Shown in pieces: positions 45,011 to 57,019 of a stretch of DNA of 64,000 nucleotides. Location: assembly GCA_013339765.2 (NCBI GenBank), contig CM023456.1, positions 88,176,797 to 88,240,796 of the forward strand, written 5' to 3'. Origin of the DNA: Haemaphysalis longicornis (lineage: Eukaryota > Arthropoda > Arachnida > Ixodida > Ixodidae). Numbering within the stretch: position 1 is the first letter of the stretch; every line of letters starts with the position of its first letter. The notes under the pieces are model-generated. The model worked only from the letters and a program-made list of their open reading frames with translations, was not told where the DNA came from and made no database searches. A program made the translations under genes and the position numbers.

Positions 45011-45079
45011 AGTCCGTTTTGTAATCCCATAAAGACGGCGTTTACATAATATATTTTTTTCAGCTTATGTTACCGTCGG

Positions 45080-45698
45080 TGTACAGAGTCAAAACTGTTA
45101 ACAACAACATGCGAGACGCGTGGCCTTCGATACGTGCAGTCAGCCTGCTGTATAGCCACCGGCGTGACCAGCGAGATTAGGGGACGGCGCTGCGGCGGCT
45201 TGGCATGCGAAAGCTGTGGCTGATTCTTCCTCGTTTGGGGCGAGAGGTTCGACGTCTAAAGTCCCTCACCACGACCGCGCCACGCTTTATGTGCCTGCGC
45301 ATGGGTGCTAAAATTTCACCGCGCCAATCTAAACGTCTTTAGGCAATTTCTGAGTCAATGCTCCTTTCCTACACAACCTACGTTAGAATGGTTGTGCCCG
45401 ACCCACATTCCACTTTTTTTATATCGGAACCCTACCAAAGGCGAAAACGAGACTGCGCTGGTTATCAGCGTAAGATAACGTTTAATATAGGCGTTGGCGG
45501 TGGTCGTGGAGAGGGACTTTTGGTGTCGAATCTCTCCCCCAAAACCACGGAATCATCGGCAATAGCTTTCGCATACCAAGCCGCCGCAGCGCCGTCCTCT
45601 AATCTCGCTGGTCACGCCGGTGGCTATCAGTAGGCTGCGCTGCACCTATCGAAGTCTACGCGTCGCGCGTTGTTGTTAACAGTTTTGACTTCTGTACA
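45080..45698. mobile_element. Foldback element with about 207-bp inverted arms
   Basis: The left arm (45080-45285) and right arm (45491-45698) are inverted copies. Both contain, in opposite order, TGTACAGA-GTCAAAACTG, TTAACAACAAC, AGCCACCGGCGTGACCAGCG, AGATTAG, GACGGCGCTGCGGCGGCTTG and ATGCGAAAGCT. Identity is highest (near 90 percent by eye) in the middle. The arms surround about 205 bp of unrelated sequence. No transposase frame is inside. Flanking target duplication was not resolved. A non-autonomous DNA transposon or foldback element is the simplest reading. Confidence 0.85.
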
Positions 45699-48262
45699 TA
45701 AAGCGTACAGCAGCTGGTCGTTTTCTTTTGTCCTTTTTGCTCAATTTGTTCTATGTTCATATTGCATAAAACTGCCAAAACTCGAATATGTCGGCCTCCC
45801 AGGCGTGGTGCATATTCCGGGTAATGGGTGTCACTCACGCAGAAATGTCGTCGTCGAACTTTGTGACACGATTCGTTCAGGGCTCGCCTGTCACACAACG
45901 TTGGCTCAGATGGAGGCATGGCTGAAGGCGTTCGAGCCTCCACCCGTAATTAGGCATTCGCCGCCTGCAAGTCTGAGTGGCGGCCTGTCAACAACGGCGG
46001 TAATGTTTATCTAGCGGCGTTTCTGCAAGAGGGCCTTGCCTCCCCGTTATTCCTCTCAAGCGGAATTAGTTGGGGCAACGCCTTGTAAACCTCGATATCT
46101 CTACGGCACTAAAGCTTGCTTGGTGCACAAAACAACCAATTATAAGGAGACGAAAAATTACGAAAAACAGAAAGGAAGCTGTGAGGGGCTAATGTTAAAC
46201 CTTCCGGCGGAAGAAACAATTTCGCAGAACTGCGGCCTTGTTTCTTTGCTTTGGCTTGTCGGGCAACGTTTTCGTACCACTACTCCCGTTTTCGCCAACT
46301 CTGTGCTTGGCTCCTTTAGGAGCCATGCAGGCAAAATAAAACTTGTTTTATTCAAAATATTTGCCGTTTCACAGTGCCCCGAGCGCTTCTCCGGCTTTAG
46401 GTTAAAATTTTGATTCTCCCGCCAAATGATGTCTCTGGTGTCGTCTCTGATGACGTAACCAGGACAGGTATACGAAAGAACATTAGTACGCTGGTTAGTC
46501 CGCAGCGGACTACGGAACGCGTGGTTTACCGTCAGTCTTCCTAGATGGCGGTGCCGTACTGCGCAGGACCACCGTCCGCCATCGCTTTGTTTCTGCTAAT
46601 ACCTGCAGCTGGCTTGTTTTTGGTACGGTTTGCAGAAATCGTTCGGTTAAACATTGGGTATGCTCGAGAAACATTGTCATGCAAGACAATGTTGCTTACG
46701 CCAGTCCCCCAGTGTGGTGTGACACAACCTCAAAGCACCGGACTGCTGTGCAGCTATAACAAGCATAGTGCGCGTAGTACCAACATCAGTACGCACTGCC
46801 GCTTCTTGTTTGCATATACTTTCGCACTTTCGCAACTCCAGCTGTTCACCCCACAATCTTACTGCTATAAAATGAATATGCATTGCAGTTAAACGACAGC
46901 AGCTCGTTCTTCAAGCTTATAAGCCCTTCCTATCTTGTATTTGCTTTTGCGGCCCCAGACAATCGCACAGTTGCCCAATAACTACTTCATAGGTTCCAGT
47001 ATGTATAATAAGTCGGGGGTCACATGGCCACTATTTTTTTCACTAATTTTATAGCCTGCTTGCTTGTAAAGGTGTGGTAAAACAGGTGTCAGTGCTATTA
47101 CAACTGAGGGCACCTCTTACGAATCAAAACCAATCTTTCATTTGTCTGCATGGCCCCGCTTTAAGTTAGCGCCACTCGTTCTCGCTGGTATCCCACTTTT
47201 TGGTACCATGCTCAGGCATAATATTTAAATACCATTCTGTGCAGAATTGTGCAGGTCTCAATGCCAGCGCACGAAATTTACATAAAAATTTCCGCTCCAA
47301 TGCACGCTGCCAAGGTGGTTGGAATGTGAAGCTGTAAAGGACCTCCACCACGATTGCCCATGCCACCGTCACTTGAATTTGCACACCTGGCTCTACAAGG
47401 AGACTCTGGAAGCCGTTAGTCTGGAGGAAGCCGTCTGGAAGTCGTTATGCGGCTTCTGCATATTGTGAGTATTGAACGCAGCAGCGATGCCGAAAAGAAA
47501 ACCGAGAAGGAGCGTCTGGGGGAGGCCCAGGAGGACGAGGGCGGCCCGCGCGGGAATAGCTTTCTTGGTGCCGTCGTCTCGCTCATGTTTCTTGCTTCCC
47601 CGCCAAGTAGCGCCCTCTTCGACTCCCCCTCCCAGTCGGTGTTCCGTTTGTCGCTAATTCAAATCACATGAAGGCCGCTATCACACATTATTTGGTTTGC
47701 ACTTCACACGAGGGCTTTCAATTAGAGCAGGTGGTGGCCCCGCCGCTGTGCTCGTTGAGTACACCCTCTCTTCCAGTGAGCAGTGAGAGAGTGGAGATTC
47801 CGTGCGCCGCAGCAGAGGGCGCAGAATTACCTCTGTGCTAGAGGAGAGGGTCCATTCAGGCTCATAGTATCCGCTCCAACGACTGGGTCGCCAATGTAGT
47901 GATAATCGAAGATAGATGAGGCAAGGCACGTTTGAACGCTTTTGCCCGTGAACCAAAACTTGGGTCCCCATGTAGTGTCTGCTCCTGGCTGGCACCTCAG
48001 TAGCGGCGCGTGGCTCAGTAGTTGCTCACCCCCAGCAGTATTGCTGTTGGGGATTGTCCAGCGGCAAACGACTGTACTTGCTGAGGAGCCGCCACAATTG
48101 TATTCACGGAATCGAAAAAGAGCGATTGCAGCTAGTTTATGTAAGTACGACAAAGGTAGGCGGTTTGGGCTTCGAAAATTGTGCGAAAAACAGGGAACGG
48201 AATATTGACCAAGGTTACTCTGTCGTTCCTCCGTGGCTTAGGGGGCATATCCTCATTTCTAG
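45699..48262. other. Unassigned sequence, possible LTR end near 47.9 kb
   Basis: No supported gene. On the minus strand CTACATTGGCGACCCAGTC (about 47899-47881), followed by ATGAGCCTGAATGG, resembles an LTR end plus primer-binding site and gag start, but no second LTR or gag motif was found. Frames of 104-125 aa in this stretch carry no motif. Confidence 0.4.
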
Positions 48263-48335
48263 CGACAGACAGACTGACTGACTGGAGGAAAATTTTCGTG
48301 TTTGGTAGCACAAGCAAGACTATCGTATTAAAAAA
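48263..48335 (+). repeat. (CAGA)n module, weak copy C
   Basis: GACAGACAGACTGACTGACTGG is replaced here by a short CAGA/CTGA tract, followed by AAAATTTTCGTG, about 24 bases and ACTATCGTATTAAA. Order and spacing match copies A and B, with more divergence. Confidence 0.5.
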
Positions 48336-50970
48336 AAAAACCGGCACCAGGGCTGACAGAAGGACGAGCAAATACGCCCCCCGTATGAGCAACATGTGCC
48401 TTGTTCCGAGGATGATAGGAGTTTCCCGCAATCGTTTAAGCTTCTCTGCAGAATGGACACTTTAAACCTACCATGGACCTACTGCAGCCAATATATGTAG
48501 GCCTTGTTTTACATCCAGGTAGTTCTTGCTCTCAAAATAACCTTATCAGAAACACATGGCAGACCACTTCGGAATTTTTCTCTAATCGTCCTGAAAAGGC
48601 CTCTGCCCTTGGAGATACGCTCGTTCCTAAACCCTTTGTGCTCGATGGCTCAACAAGATGAGAGCCGGAAAGCTCTGGTTCCTTTTGAGTCGTTTCGATC
48701 GATAATACTGTGTGAACACAAAGCTAGAATTTCAGAAGCCCTCTAGGACCCAAAAGGTTTTTTAAAAAGCCTTCTGCTCACAACACAGCTGCCTTAGTGC
48801 ACTAACTGCACACAAAAAAATTGTGGTAACAAATTTGATTCCCTATGATTACGTGCCACACTCGTTACACCTGCCGCATTTCTTATTTTGCCCAACCTAT
48901 GCTACAGGAGTCACAACGCTCTAATCCGTTGGCTCCGTCTTAGCAAGACTAATCACCCGCAAATGAGGGGACGTCGTCGGAAGATTTTGATTAGGCAGAC
49001 CGGACCACTTACCCACATAAAAGCTGTTAACCTTAAGAGTAACTGTTAGATGCCAGTCTCTTTGCACACCTAACAATGCTACCGGTAATTTTGCAGGTTT
49101 TCACAGTCCCCTATTTCTAGTAATGACACTGGACCTATTTCGACACAAAAAGGATCCCCCACTAAGAGCGCGGGAAACGGAAGAACCGGGAGGAAGCGGG
49201 CCCAGCAGGCTCGGTTCCGACATGTCGGTGGGGGTCACTCCTCTTTCCGGTCACGTGGTCCTGCAAGCTTCCGCCCTGCAGATGAAAACCGTGGGCATAT
49301 TGCTGCCGACTATTAGAAGAAAGAAGGCAATGGTATGGCTTCGGCGTAATCGAGGTCATGCAGAAAGATTGTGGCAAGGAGCACCGTGCTGCCGCCCACT
49401 GGCGTTAATTTTCTTTGCTGAACATTCGCTATTGGTACAGCGTCAATGTTTAAAGGTGTAGAATTTCTGAAAGGTAATTCTGGAATAGAAGGCGCTCGAT
49501 TACCTCGGCTCGAGAAGGCGCTGGAGTGTAATCTCGCCGCTGTTCAAGGGGAGCATCCCGAAAGGAACCCACAGTTTTACTGACATGACGTGAGGTGCGA
49601 CAGTCTCATCCTCTGCTTCACCTCAAGAACGGAGCTTAATTCCCAACGTCCGCACTCACGCCACTGACAAGTTCCTGAAGTGGTAGCAGTCGTTGCAACG
49701 GTTAGTTCTGCTTTGTCGCCTCATTCGCCCTACCGTGCTGCATTGTAGACAGAGGGGAAGTGGCCTGAAAATCAATATCGGCCGCTCTTGACCGTCGACA
49801 TTAAATTCATACCCGCAGGGAGAAGGCTTTTACAGGACTGAAGACAGAGAGAAGGTTCGGTGTTCATAAAAAGCGAAGCGCAATAATGCGTGCTTTCCTC
49901 GTTTTGTACGTTGAATATATTCATTGTTTGTCCCCTGACAGTTACACACGCTTCACATTAGAGTATGCCATGTAAAGACGAAAAGCAGCTCGACATCTAG
50001 GAGGGGATGTAACGAGTTGGTTGAAGCTCTGTCTTTTAGCGTGAAGGACACTCATGTGCCAAGCCGCCGTGCCATCACAGCGCCAGATTCCTCGTGTGAC
50101 TAAAAAAAACATTTTCATAGCAATCTCACACGTCTGCTAGTCGGCCTTGCTCTACGTGTAGGGAACGATTACGTAACTTCATTTTTATTTTCCAACTTAA
50201 AGAATCAATTACGAAGTGTTTAAAGCCCTTAAACAGAAATCTGAACTCCTTAGACGGGATTGTGCGTCGCCGTGGTTTTGATGCATTTGACAAGCCCCAA
50301 GTGAGTCATCTTACATTGAAGGGCTTCGAGAATGTCTGACGAATGGTAGGATAAGCCAGGCACACTGAATGTACCGGTCATGGTATGGCTGACTGGCAGA
50401 TTGAGCAAGCAGGTAAACGTTGTTGATAAGGGTGTTACCAGACTGCAGACTTAGTTCGGCCTTGTAGGTTGTGGGTTTGTCAGGTGCCGGAAGTTCAGTA
50501 TCTCGACCTTTCCTGATGCGTTGTTTCCAGAATTTACATTAGTAACGTTCGCGTTCAAGCCGTCACCTTCGCCGATGCTTGGCTGTAGCTGAGTGTAGCC
50601 CCTGTAGCTGGCGCGTATTGTTTGAGCCAATTGGAGAAGTTTGTGACGCAGTGAGGACCGAGGCAAGCAAACAAAATATTAATGTGGTCCCCCCTACACG
50701 GCTGTTGTTTTTCTAATCGCATCGGCGGCAGTGTTGAAACCGATGAGTAGTACATCTGCAGCCTCAGCAGAAGCATGAATCGTGGTAAACCCACAGGCAT
50801 TTTGTGCCAAGTACCAGGAGAGAGAGAGGAAGGACTCTTTATCGAAAAAGAAAACGCAGAGAGGGTCTGCCGACATGAGTTCGCCGACATGATACTCTGC
50901 AGGAAAATGAGGGGAGGGAAAACATGAGAAGGTGTAGTTAAGAAGACACTAGAGGAGCAAAAAAATTCAC
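48336..50970. other. Unassigned sequence
   Basis: No recognisable gene. The 112-aa plus frame at 49123-49461 and the 111-aa minus frame at 50555-50890 lack motifs. A GAGAGA-rich stretch lies near 50820. Confidence 0.45.
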
Positions 50971-51769
50971 CGCATCTCCACGAAGTGAGTCATGACGAGT
51001 AGGCGAAGACCTGGGGATCGTTCTTGCAGTAAATCACCCTTGAGAGTGCTTACTCCTGCCAAAATGATTTCCAATTTATTACAATCCAATACAATTCAAG
51101 TTAATCCAATTTAATCCAAATCCAAATCCAATTCCAAATAATTTGAATACAATCCAATGCTCCTCTCGCATGCGCAGCACGGCTCTCCAGGAGTACTCTT
51201 CTCTCCCTCTCTCCCTCTCTCTTTCCTCTAACCTTTTGTGAACCTTTTATTTTGTTCCTGGTAACCTTTTGTGAACCTTTTTTTGACAGATGTTTCGATT
51301 TACATGGTGCTGTGCCGTAAGCATGGACGCAGGACGCCGCAAAAGCCTCGGCATTAAGGTGTTTCGCCCGTAATAGTTCACGCATTTCCACGAAGTGAAT
51401 CATGACAAGTGGGCGAAGCACCGGGGATTTTTCTTACTGTAAATGACCTGTGACAGTGCTTACTGCTGCCAAAACTATTTGCAAGCGATCCAATACAATT
51501 CAACTAATTCCAATCCAATCCATTTCAATCCAATCAAAATCTAAATTTAAACCAATCCAACGCTCGTCGTGCATGCGCCGCACGGCTCTCCAAGAGCACT
51601 CTCTCTCGCTCTCCCTCTCTCTCTAACCTTTGTGAACCTTTTATTTTGTTCTTGTTAAAGTTTTGCGAACCCCTTGTTCACAGATGTTTCGATTTACACG
51701 GTGCTGTGCCATGAGCACGGGCTCCGGACGCTGGACAAGCCTCGGGCTTAAGGTGCTTCGTTCCTAAAA
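50971..51769. repeat. Two-unit tandem repeat of about 410 bp
   Basis: Unit 1 (about 50971-51380) and unit 2 (about 51381-51769) share, in the same order, CGCAT.TCCACGAAGTGA.TCATGAC, a CCAAT/CAATT-rich block, GCACGGCTCTCCA, a CTCTCCCTCTCTC pyrimidine run, TGTGAACCTTTTATTTTGTTC, ACAGATGTTTCGATTTACA and GGTGCTGTGCC. No open frame is shared. It may be a segment of a larger satellite or a dimeric dispersed repeat. Confidence 0.85.
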
Positions 51770-51980
51770 AATACAGTCCTGCTTCAGGCCATTCAGTTAA
51801 ATGTTTCTCGAGATGATGAGAAGGCAACAACGTCATAGACACACTTATGGCCTGGTGAAACTATAATAGTTCAGACAGCGCTTTGCGTTGAGCAGATGGA
51901 GAGGGCTATGATCCAAATAATAGTCTTAGTGTCATTGGTCCAGGGTGGAGACAATCAATTTCATGCTGTAAACGGCACCG
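51770..51980. other. Spacer
   Basis: Possibly the 3' UTR of the adjacent minus-strand non-LTR remnant. No motif. Confidence 0.3.
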
Positions 51981-52500
51981 TTATTCGGCATAAGCCGAGC
52001 ATTTCAGTATTATATGTTTGACTGCTTTAGTTGAGCCACAATTCTGACAATTTGGTTTTGATGTCTGGCCTAATCGATGTCGGTAGTTTTTTGGTAATGC
52101 TGCCTTGAGACGGAGCTATTGGAGGAACGTCTCCAGGGTGCGGGGTAGACGTTCTGGTTGCATCATTTTATTATATGGATCTATGCCATGTAAAAGACCG
52201 GGATGGTACTCCGACAGTGACAATAAATGGTTCTTTCCGTCAAAGCTCTTGTTGTTGAGACATCATGTTTCGTGAAGGAGATCTTTCTGTTCCTTATTTG
52301 TTGGGCCCCGCGGCCAGGCTCTTTCACTTTCTCATTTCCCATGATGCCACTGTGCCCTGGAATCGACTGGAGGGTTACCCGGTGCCCAGCAACGTATGCA
52401 AGATGATTTAAAGCATAGCAGCTCGTGTGAAGAAAAAAACAATCTGCCATATCTGCTCTCCGATTCAGCAGTAGTGCTTTCGCATTACCAATACCCTAAG
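51981..52500 (-). pseudogene. Non-LTR element RNase H and zinc-knuckle end
   Basis: On the minus strand ALLLNRRADMAD and HLAYVAGHRVTLQSIPGHSG, then IMGNEKVKEPGRGAQQ (about 52410-52310), give the last RNase H motifs (IPGHxGIxGNExAD). After frameshifts LPKNYRHRLGQTS is followed by the zinc-knuckle NCQNCGSTKAVKHIILKC and AYAE before a TAA at 51983-51981. The C-x2-C-x7-H-x4-C spacing is intact. This end differs from the I-like copies elsewhere in the window, so it is probably another family of RNase H-bearing non-LTR elements. 5'-truncated and dead. Confidence 0.8.
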
Positions 52501-52900
52501 CAGCGCTTAGGAGTCTTAAATTTTTAAACAAGCTTCCCGGTAACACAAGACGCAAAAACAAATCATATTCTTGATTTTCTCTGTCCATTGGTAAAATATG
52601 CGACCTCTAGACTACCGAATAGAGCCCGTGTGCGTCAAGTTACGTTTGGTGAATCAGCTTTTTCACACATTCCTGCACATTGCCGTGACCCTCCTTATTT
52701 GCTCACCAAAGATTTCTTCTACAGCACGGAGGAACCATGGGTTGGAAACACGAAATATATCAGTCCTTACTCGGTCGGCACAAAGGCGTCCTGCTTTCAT
52801 TCCTGCTTCCGGAGTTCTTGTTCGCTTCTTAAGCTAGTCTTTGGGGCGTTTCTCGCGACATGTCGAGGCATGAGCCTGTGTGTTCGTGTGTCTCCATCTG
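52501..52900. other. Spacer with a 161-aa frame extended by a TG microsatellite
   Basis: The plus frame 52588-53073 is long only because it reads through the TG-rich tract that follows. No domain is visible in its first 80 residues. Confidence 0.5.
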
Positions 52901-53145
52901 TTGTATTTTCCTGCGGTGTGTGTGTGTGTGTGTGTGAATGTGTGTGTGTGTGTATGTGTTTGCGTGCGTGTGTGCTTGTATATGTGTGTGGTGCTGTTGT
53001 GTGCTGTGCGTTAGTGTATGTTTGTGTGTGCGTGCGTGTGCGTGCCGTGTGTGCTTGTGTGTATGTGGATTGACGTTTGTATGTTTCTGTGCATGCGTGC
53101 GTGCGTTCGTGCGTGCGTCCGTGCGTGCATGCACACGCTTGTATT
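52901..53145. repeat. TG-rich compound microsatellite
   Basis: About 240 bp of imperfect TG repeats with CG and CA-type interruptions (TGTGTGTGTGTG near 52916, TGCGTGCGTGCG near 53090). It produces Cys/Val-rich frames on one strand and His/Thr-rich frames on the other, which are artefacts. Such alternating purine-pyrimidine runs can adopt Z-DNA. Confidence 0.9.
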
Positions 53146-55080
53146 TGTGGTTATGTACTTATTTTAGCCTACCAGCCTGTTGAACGCTGCCAACCCGGCT
53201 CACAAATTTTGCTAAACGATGGTGGGGAACCGGAATTGAACACCCACAAAATGAAGCAGCACGAACACGAACCAAATGTTCGTTTTAATGGTTTACGCTC
53301 CGGTTCAAACTGTCTCCAGTACGGCGTCCACAGGCTTGTGGAGTGGACAATCCCGATGCAACCCGCCACTACAGGGTACACGCTGCTTTCTCTGTGGGGG
53401 TTAACGCGCTTCTCAGGCGTCGACCGCCGAATGTAACCTTTCAACCCTCCTCCCCCTTCCTTTCTTCCCCATGCCGACCGACGTGTCCACCTTCTGGAAT
53501 AAAGTTTTGTATTGTTATGTTATGTATTTTGTTGGACATCCTATTAAAGACACCTTTCATCAACTTCAGCTTTATTGTGCGTATGCTTTCACTCTGAAAG
53601 ACCGAGAGGCAAGCCGCGACTAATTCATTCGCCGAGGAAAGTTTGCGCAGCAAGGAGGCATAAATGACGTGCTAGTATTGCATCAGCTGCGCAGCACCGC
53701 AAAAACGTGACTACGCATCAGGCGTCCTTGTTCTGCTAACAAGGCTCACGAAACGTGACTGGGCAACTTGGCGTCCCGACTCCGCTGCCAAGGATCAATA
53801 CTTGTTTTTTCGGGCATCTTGACGTCATCACTGCATAACAAAACAATGTTAGCCTCGGTAAGCAAAAAATGGCAGCGCCAGTGCTCGCTTTGATTTATTT
53901 CCAGAAGTGTTACCAGCAGGTAACGGAACCTAATTGGAACATTTTTACCTCCTGTCGCGTTTTTACAGTTTTGCTAATGTAAAGTTTTTCATAAAGTGTA
54001 ACTCAGTCACTTATAGTACAGCAGCCCTGTTAGAGCTGTTTAGGCCTCGGTGTATAGTCCCATGTAAGGTTGAGGGGGCGACGTACGCTCTAGACTGATG
54101 CAGTTACTATCCACTTTGAAGACACCACAATAAATACCTCCATGAAAGTAAGTTATGAAAAATCAGTTTAATATCTCGGGATAATTTCTTGAGTTATTTC
54201 TTGAGGGAATGCAAATCTAAGCCAGCGTGAACCGAGCTGAGTGTTTCGTGGCGGTAATACCTCTTCGTTGCAACGCAATCGCGAACTTTGTTGGTTGTTC
54301 TCACTTATTCGCCCCAAATCAGGGTCAAAGCCAGTATTATTACAGTCATGTTTCCCCTCTTACTGCTGTATACCTTTTTGCGGCTTTGGGTGTAAACAAC
54401 TGCAGCTTAGACAAAAAATTGTAGCATTAAGTTTCGTAAAACAGTCTCCTCAACCCAACATGGCAAAGAAAAAGAAAACGGCCGGCTTTGACAATTTTTT
54501 TGGTATTTTAGTTTGCTTGTTCAGAGAACTGGAAACAATCAGTTGTCCGTTATTTAAGGAAAACATAACATATATGCAATGACAAAAAACAAAAATATCG
54601 CATCTTCCGGGTAAATATTGGCAAAAAATTGAAATGTTTCATCATAAAGAAGAGCGGTTGTAGCGAGTTTAGCGCTCTTTGGAGGCGACCAGGTGCCTCA
54701 GCTGCCGGAGAGTTTCAGAAGAGCTCGAGCAGTGGGTTTTATGAGGGAGCGAGAGGCCTATCGGAGCTGATAACCAGGAAAATTGCTCAATGATTCTTCG
54801 TTGTTGTTCCGCGTTGTCCCGAATTATCCCCTCGTAAGACGCGAGCATACCGAGCCGTTTCGTCGTCGCCGCTGTCTCCTGACGCCGGTAATAAAACCCA
54901 CGTGATATTTACCCTCCACACTGAGGAAATCATCCTCCCTGTGCTCGCGTGGACATGAGAATGGCTAGCTCAGAGGTGTGATGACCTAGAATAACAAAGA
55001 TACATGCACACTGTGTGCACTGCTTCTGGCCGCAGGCGATGTCAGCTGGTTAAGGCGCAGTCGTTTGGCTAGCAATCTTT
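53146..55080. other. Unassigned sequence
   Basis: Frames of 91-119 aa overlap at 53077-53444 in both directions, without motifs. Nothing else supported. Confidence 0.45.
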
Positions 55081-55119
55081 TATACAACAGAGCAAAAATA
55101 CTCCCGTACACCTTTTATG

Positions 55120-55495
55120 GGGCAGCCCTTTGTCGCCCTTCTCTGGGCTGAGCCACGTCACCGTCGTTGCGACCAAGCCAACGATGGGAAGGCCGACGAG
55201 TGAAAGAAAGCAAAGGTGGAGAGTGTCGCGAAATTGGGAGGGGAGGGCAGTTCGCCATGGCGGCGCCAGCCAGCGCTCTCCGAAAGTGTGCGTTGGAGAA
55301 AGGGAGGGGGCAGTATGCTGTGCCCGCACGAGGCGCTCGACGGCGCGACGCTTGGCGAAAACTTGAGGAGGGCGTGCGCGTGTCTGTGATGTGCGTTCGC
55401 TTAAGACGCAGTTTGCGGTCCCTTCCTGGGACGTACTTAGCGCGGCCGACGCAGAGGCTCATCATCGCTGCCGTTGAGACAACCCACGACTGAGT
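55120..55495 (+). promoter_or_regulatory. GC-rich CpG-dense block, possible host first exon
   Basis: A GC-rich, CpG-dense block in AT-rich surroundings. GCCATGGCGGCG at 55254-55265 has a good translation start context. The frame continues MAAPASALRKCALEKGRGQY to 55493, but is strongly Arg/Ala-rich and has no domain. The opposite strand is equally open (116 aa, 55115-55465), which is typical of GC-rich DNA rather than coding. It may be a promoter with a short exon or simply a GC-rich repeat. Confidence 0.2.
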
Positions 55496-56275
55496 GCAGC
55501 CTCAGCGCACAGCTGCTGCTTCCAAATATCGCATTACGGAGCATCGTAATCGCCAGTTATTTTTTGAACCATAAATAATAGAGGCGAAGATGTATATCTG
55601 TTGGTGCAGGTTCGGAAGAACGCTGCTTGGGGAAGAGTTACTCGTATATAAAAAATGCCCCTCTGCATTCCGTACAAATGATTAACGAACCTTTCACGTG
55701 CGGCCGGTGCTTGCCATTGCCCCGTTGACGCTGCTCCGCCCGCAGCACTGCCTCCCCTGTCCACTAACGTGGTCCGTACTTAAACCTCAAGTTACTTTGG
55801 CGCATCAAACCTAAAAAACAAGGTTCAAGTACTTTTGTACTTTTTCGACTTCGCCGCACTTATGTTATTTGGGGAAGTTTAACCAGTCGACCACCCATTC
55901 GTTAGTGATCCGTTTGCAGAGGAAGGTAACTGATGTGACTGCGAAAGCTGTGTAAGGGTGTCGAGGGTCACTGGGTCTCGACTTTTTTTTCGTTCTGTTC
56001 CACGTAGAAACGCAAAGTACTCGCGCCCGGGTATAAGAGCCTCCCTATCTCTTTATGTCAGTTTTGTGCGCTGCTTTGGTCGTTAGGTGTGACCTCAGCA
56101 GCTCGGTTTCCCACCCTAGAACAATTTATCCTTCAGTCAGGTTTCTCACTGCTTCAGACAGCGCGATTTCTTGATTTTCAATGGTTCTGATACCGCTATT
56201 CATTTCCCATTTGGACTCAAATGGACCTTTGAAAAACGTCGACAAAGTTTACAAATTTCAGGACTAGTAGTGGTG
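55496..56275. other. Unassigned sequence
   Basis: Nothing recognised. Confidence 0.45.
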
Positions 56276-56520
56276 TTTGCTCAACCCTACTTGTGGGATA
56301 CTTTTACAAAAACGGCACTTCATGGCTGACATGCTGCTGTTTTTTAGTACTGTGCTATTTGATTAATCCTGATTGTGGGTGATATTTAAAATAATGGTGC
56401 TTGATAACCCACAGATTACTGATTTTTATAACCTTGTTCCTTGATTAACCCTGTTTGTGGGCAAACTTAAGAACAATGGTAATTTATATCCTACATGTTG
56501 CTGTTTTTTTGCAAACTGTT
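56276..56520. repeat. Minisatellite, three units of 82 bp
   Basis: Units start at 56276, 56358 and 56440, giving an exact 82-bp period. Each begins TTGxTxAAxCCTxxTTGTGGG and has xAATGGT or AACGGC in the middle and GCTGTTTTTT or similar near the end. Divergence between units is considerable, so the array is old. No coding potential. Confidence 0.85.
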
Positions 56521-56771
56521 GTTCTTTAAAGACAAATACCCCCTCCAAAATGAGTGATTCTCGATAAACTGAACTTTTGGGGACGCTTGCGGCGGACATT
56601 GTAATTCAGCATAATGCATTTAATCTTTAGCGAGCTACACAGCATTTTCTTCCTTCCATCAAGGGCAGAAGTTTCGGATGACGAGAAACCTGGGTAAAGG
56701 CTGTGCACCTGCGACGTGTGGTGGTAAAGGTTCTGTACTTCAATCGTCACTCCCTCGGCTGCACTGTACTA
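56521..56771. other. Spacer
   Basis: No feature seen. Confidence 0.4.
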
Positions 56772-56856
56772 AATTGATTTGATTGATGATGAGGTTTAAT
56801 GCACCGACGCTACACGGGCGATGACGCGAGCCGTAGTGGAGTGCTACTGATTGTAA
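56772..56856 (-). repeat. tRNA-derived SINE, copy 6, short 3' fragment
   Basis: Plus strand GATTTGATTGATGATGAGGTTTAATGC, CGATGACGCGAGCCGTAGTGGAG and the following bases match the tail and last part of the SINE in minus orientation. Only about 85 bp remain. No convincing target-site duplication (a TAAATT hexamer on both sides is too short to trust). Confidence 0.8.
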
Positions 56857-57019
56857 ATTTTCCTTGAAAGAGTTGTTTTAAGATACATAAATATTGAAAG
56901 AAGTAATTTTTTATTATCTCATTTCTTGGTGACTCGAGCGCCTGAATGTGTACTTTTTACTTGCATTGTGCTTGGACCTGCGAAGGTCTGTAGTATGCAA
57001 TAAATTGAATGAATTGAAA

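Noticed and set aside
47881..48153. Gypsy 5' LTR, primer-binding site and gag start
   Set aside because: A plausible TTGGCGACCC site exists, but there is no second LTR and no gag motif, so it is mentioned only as a possibility in the spacer entry.
52588..53183. Cys/Val-rich frames of 161 and 81 aa and the His/Thr-rich 101-aa frame opposite
   Set aside because: They are translations of a TG-rich microsatellite and would be open in any sequence of this composition.
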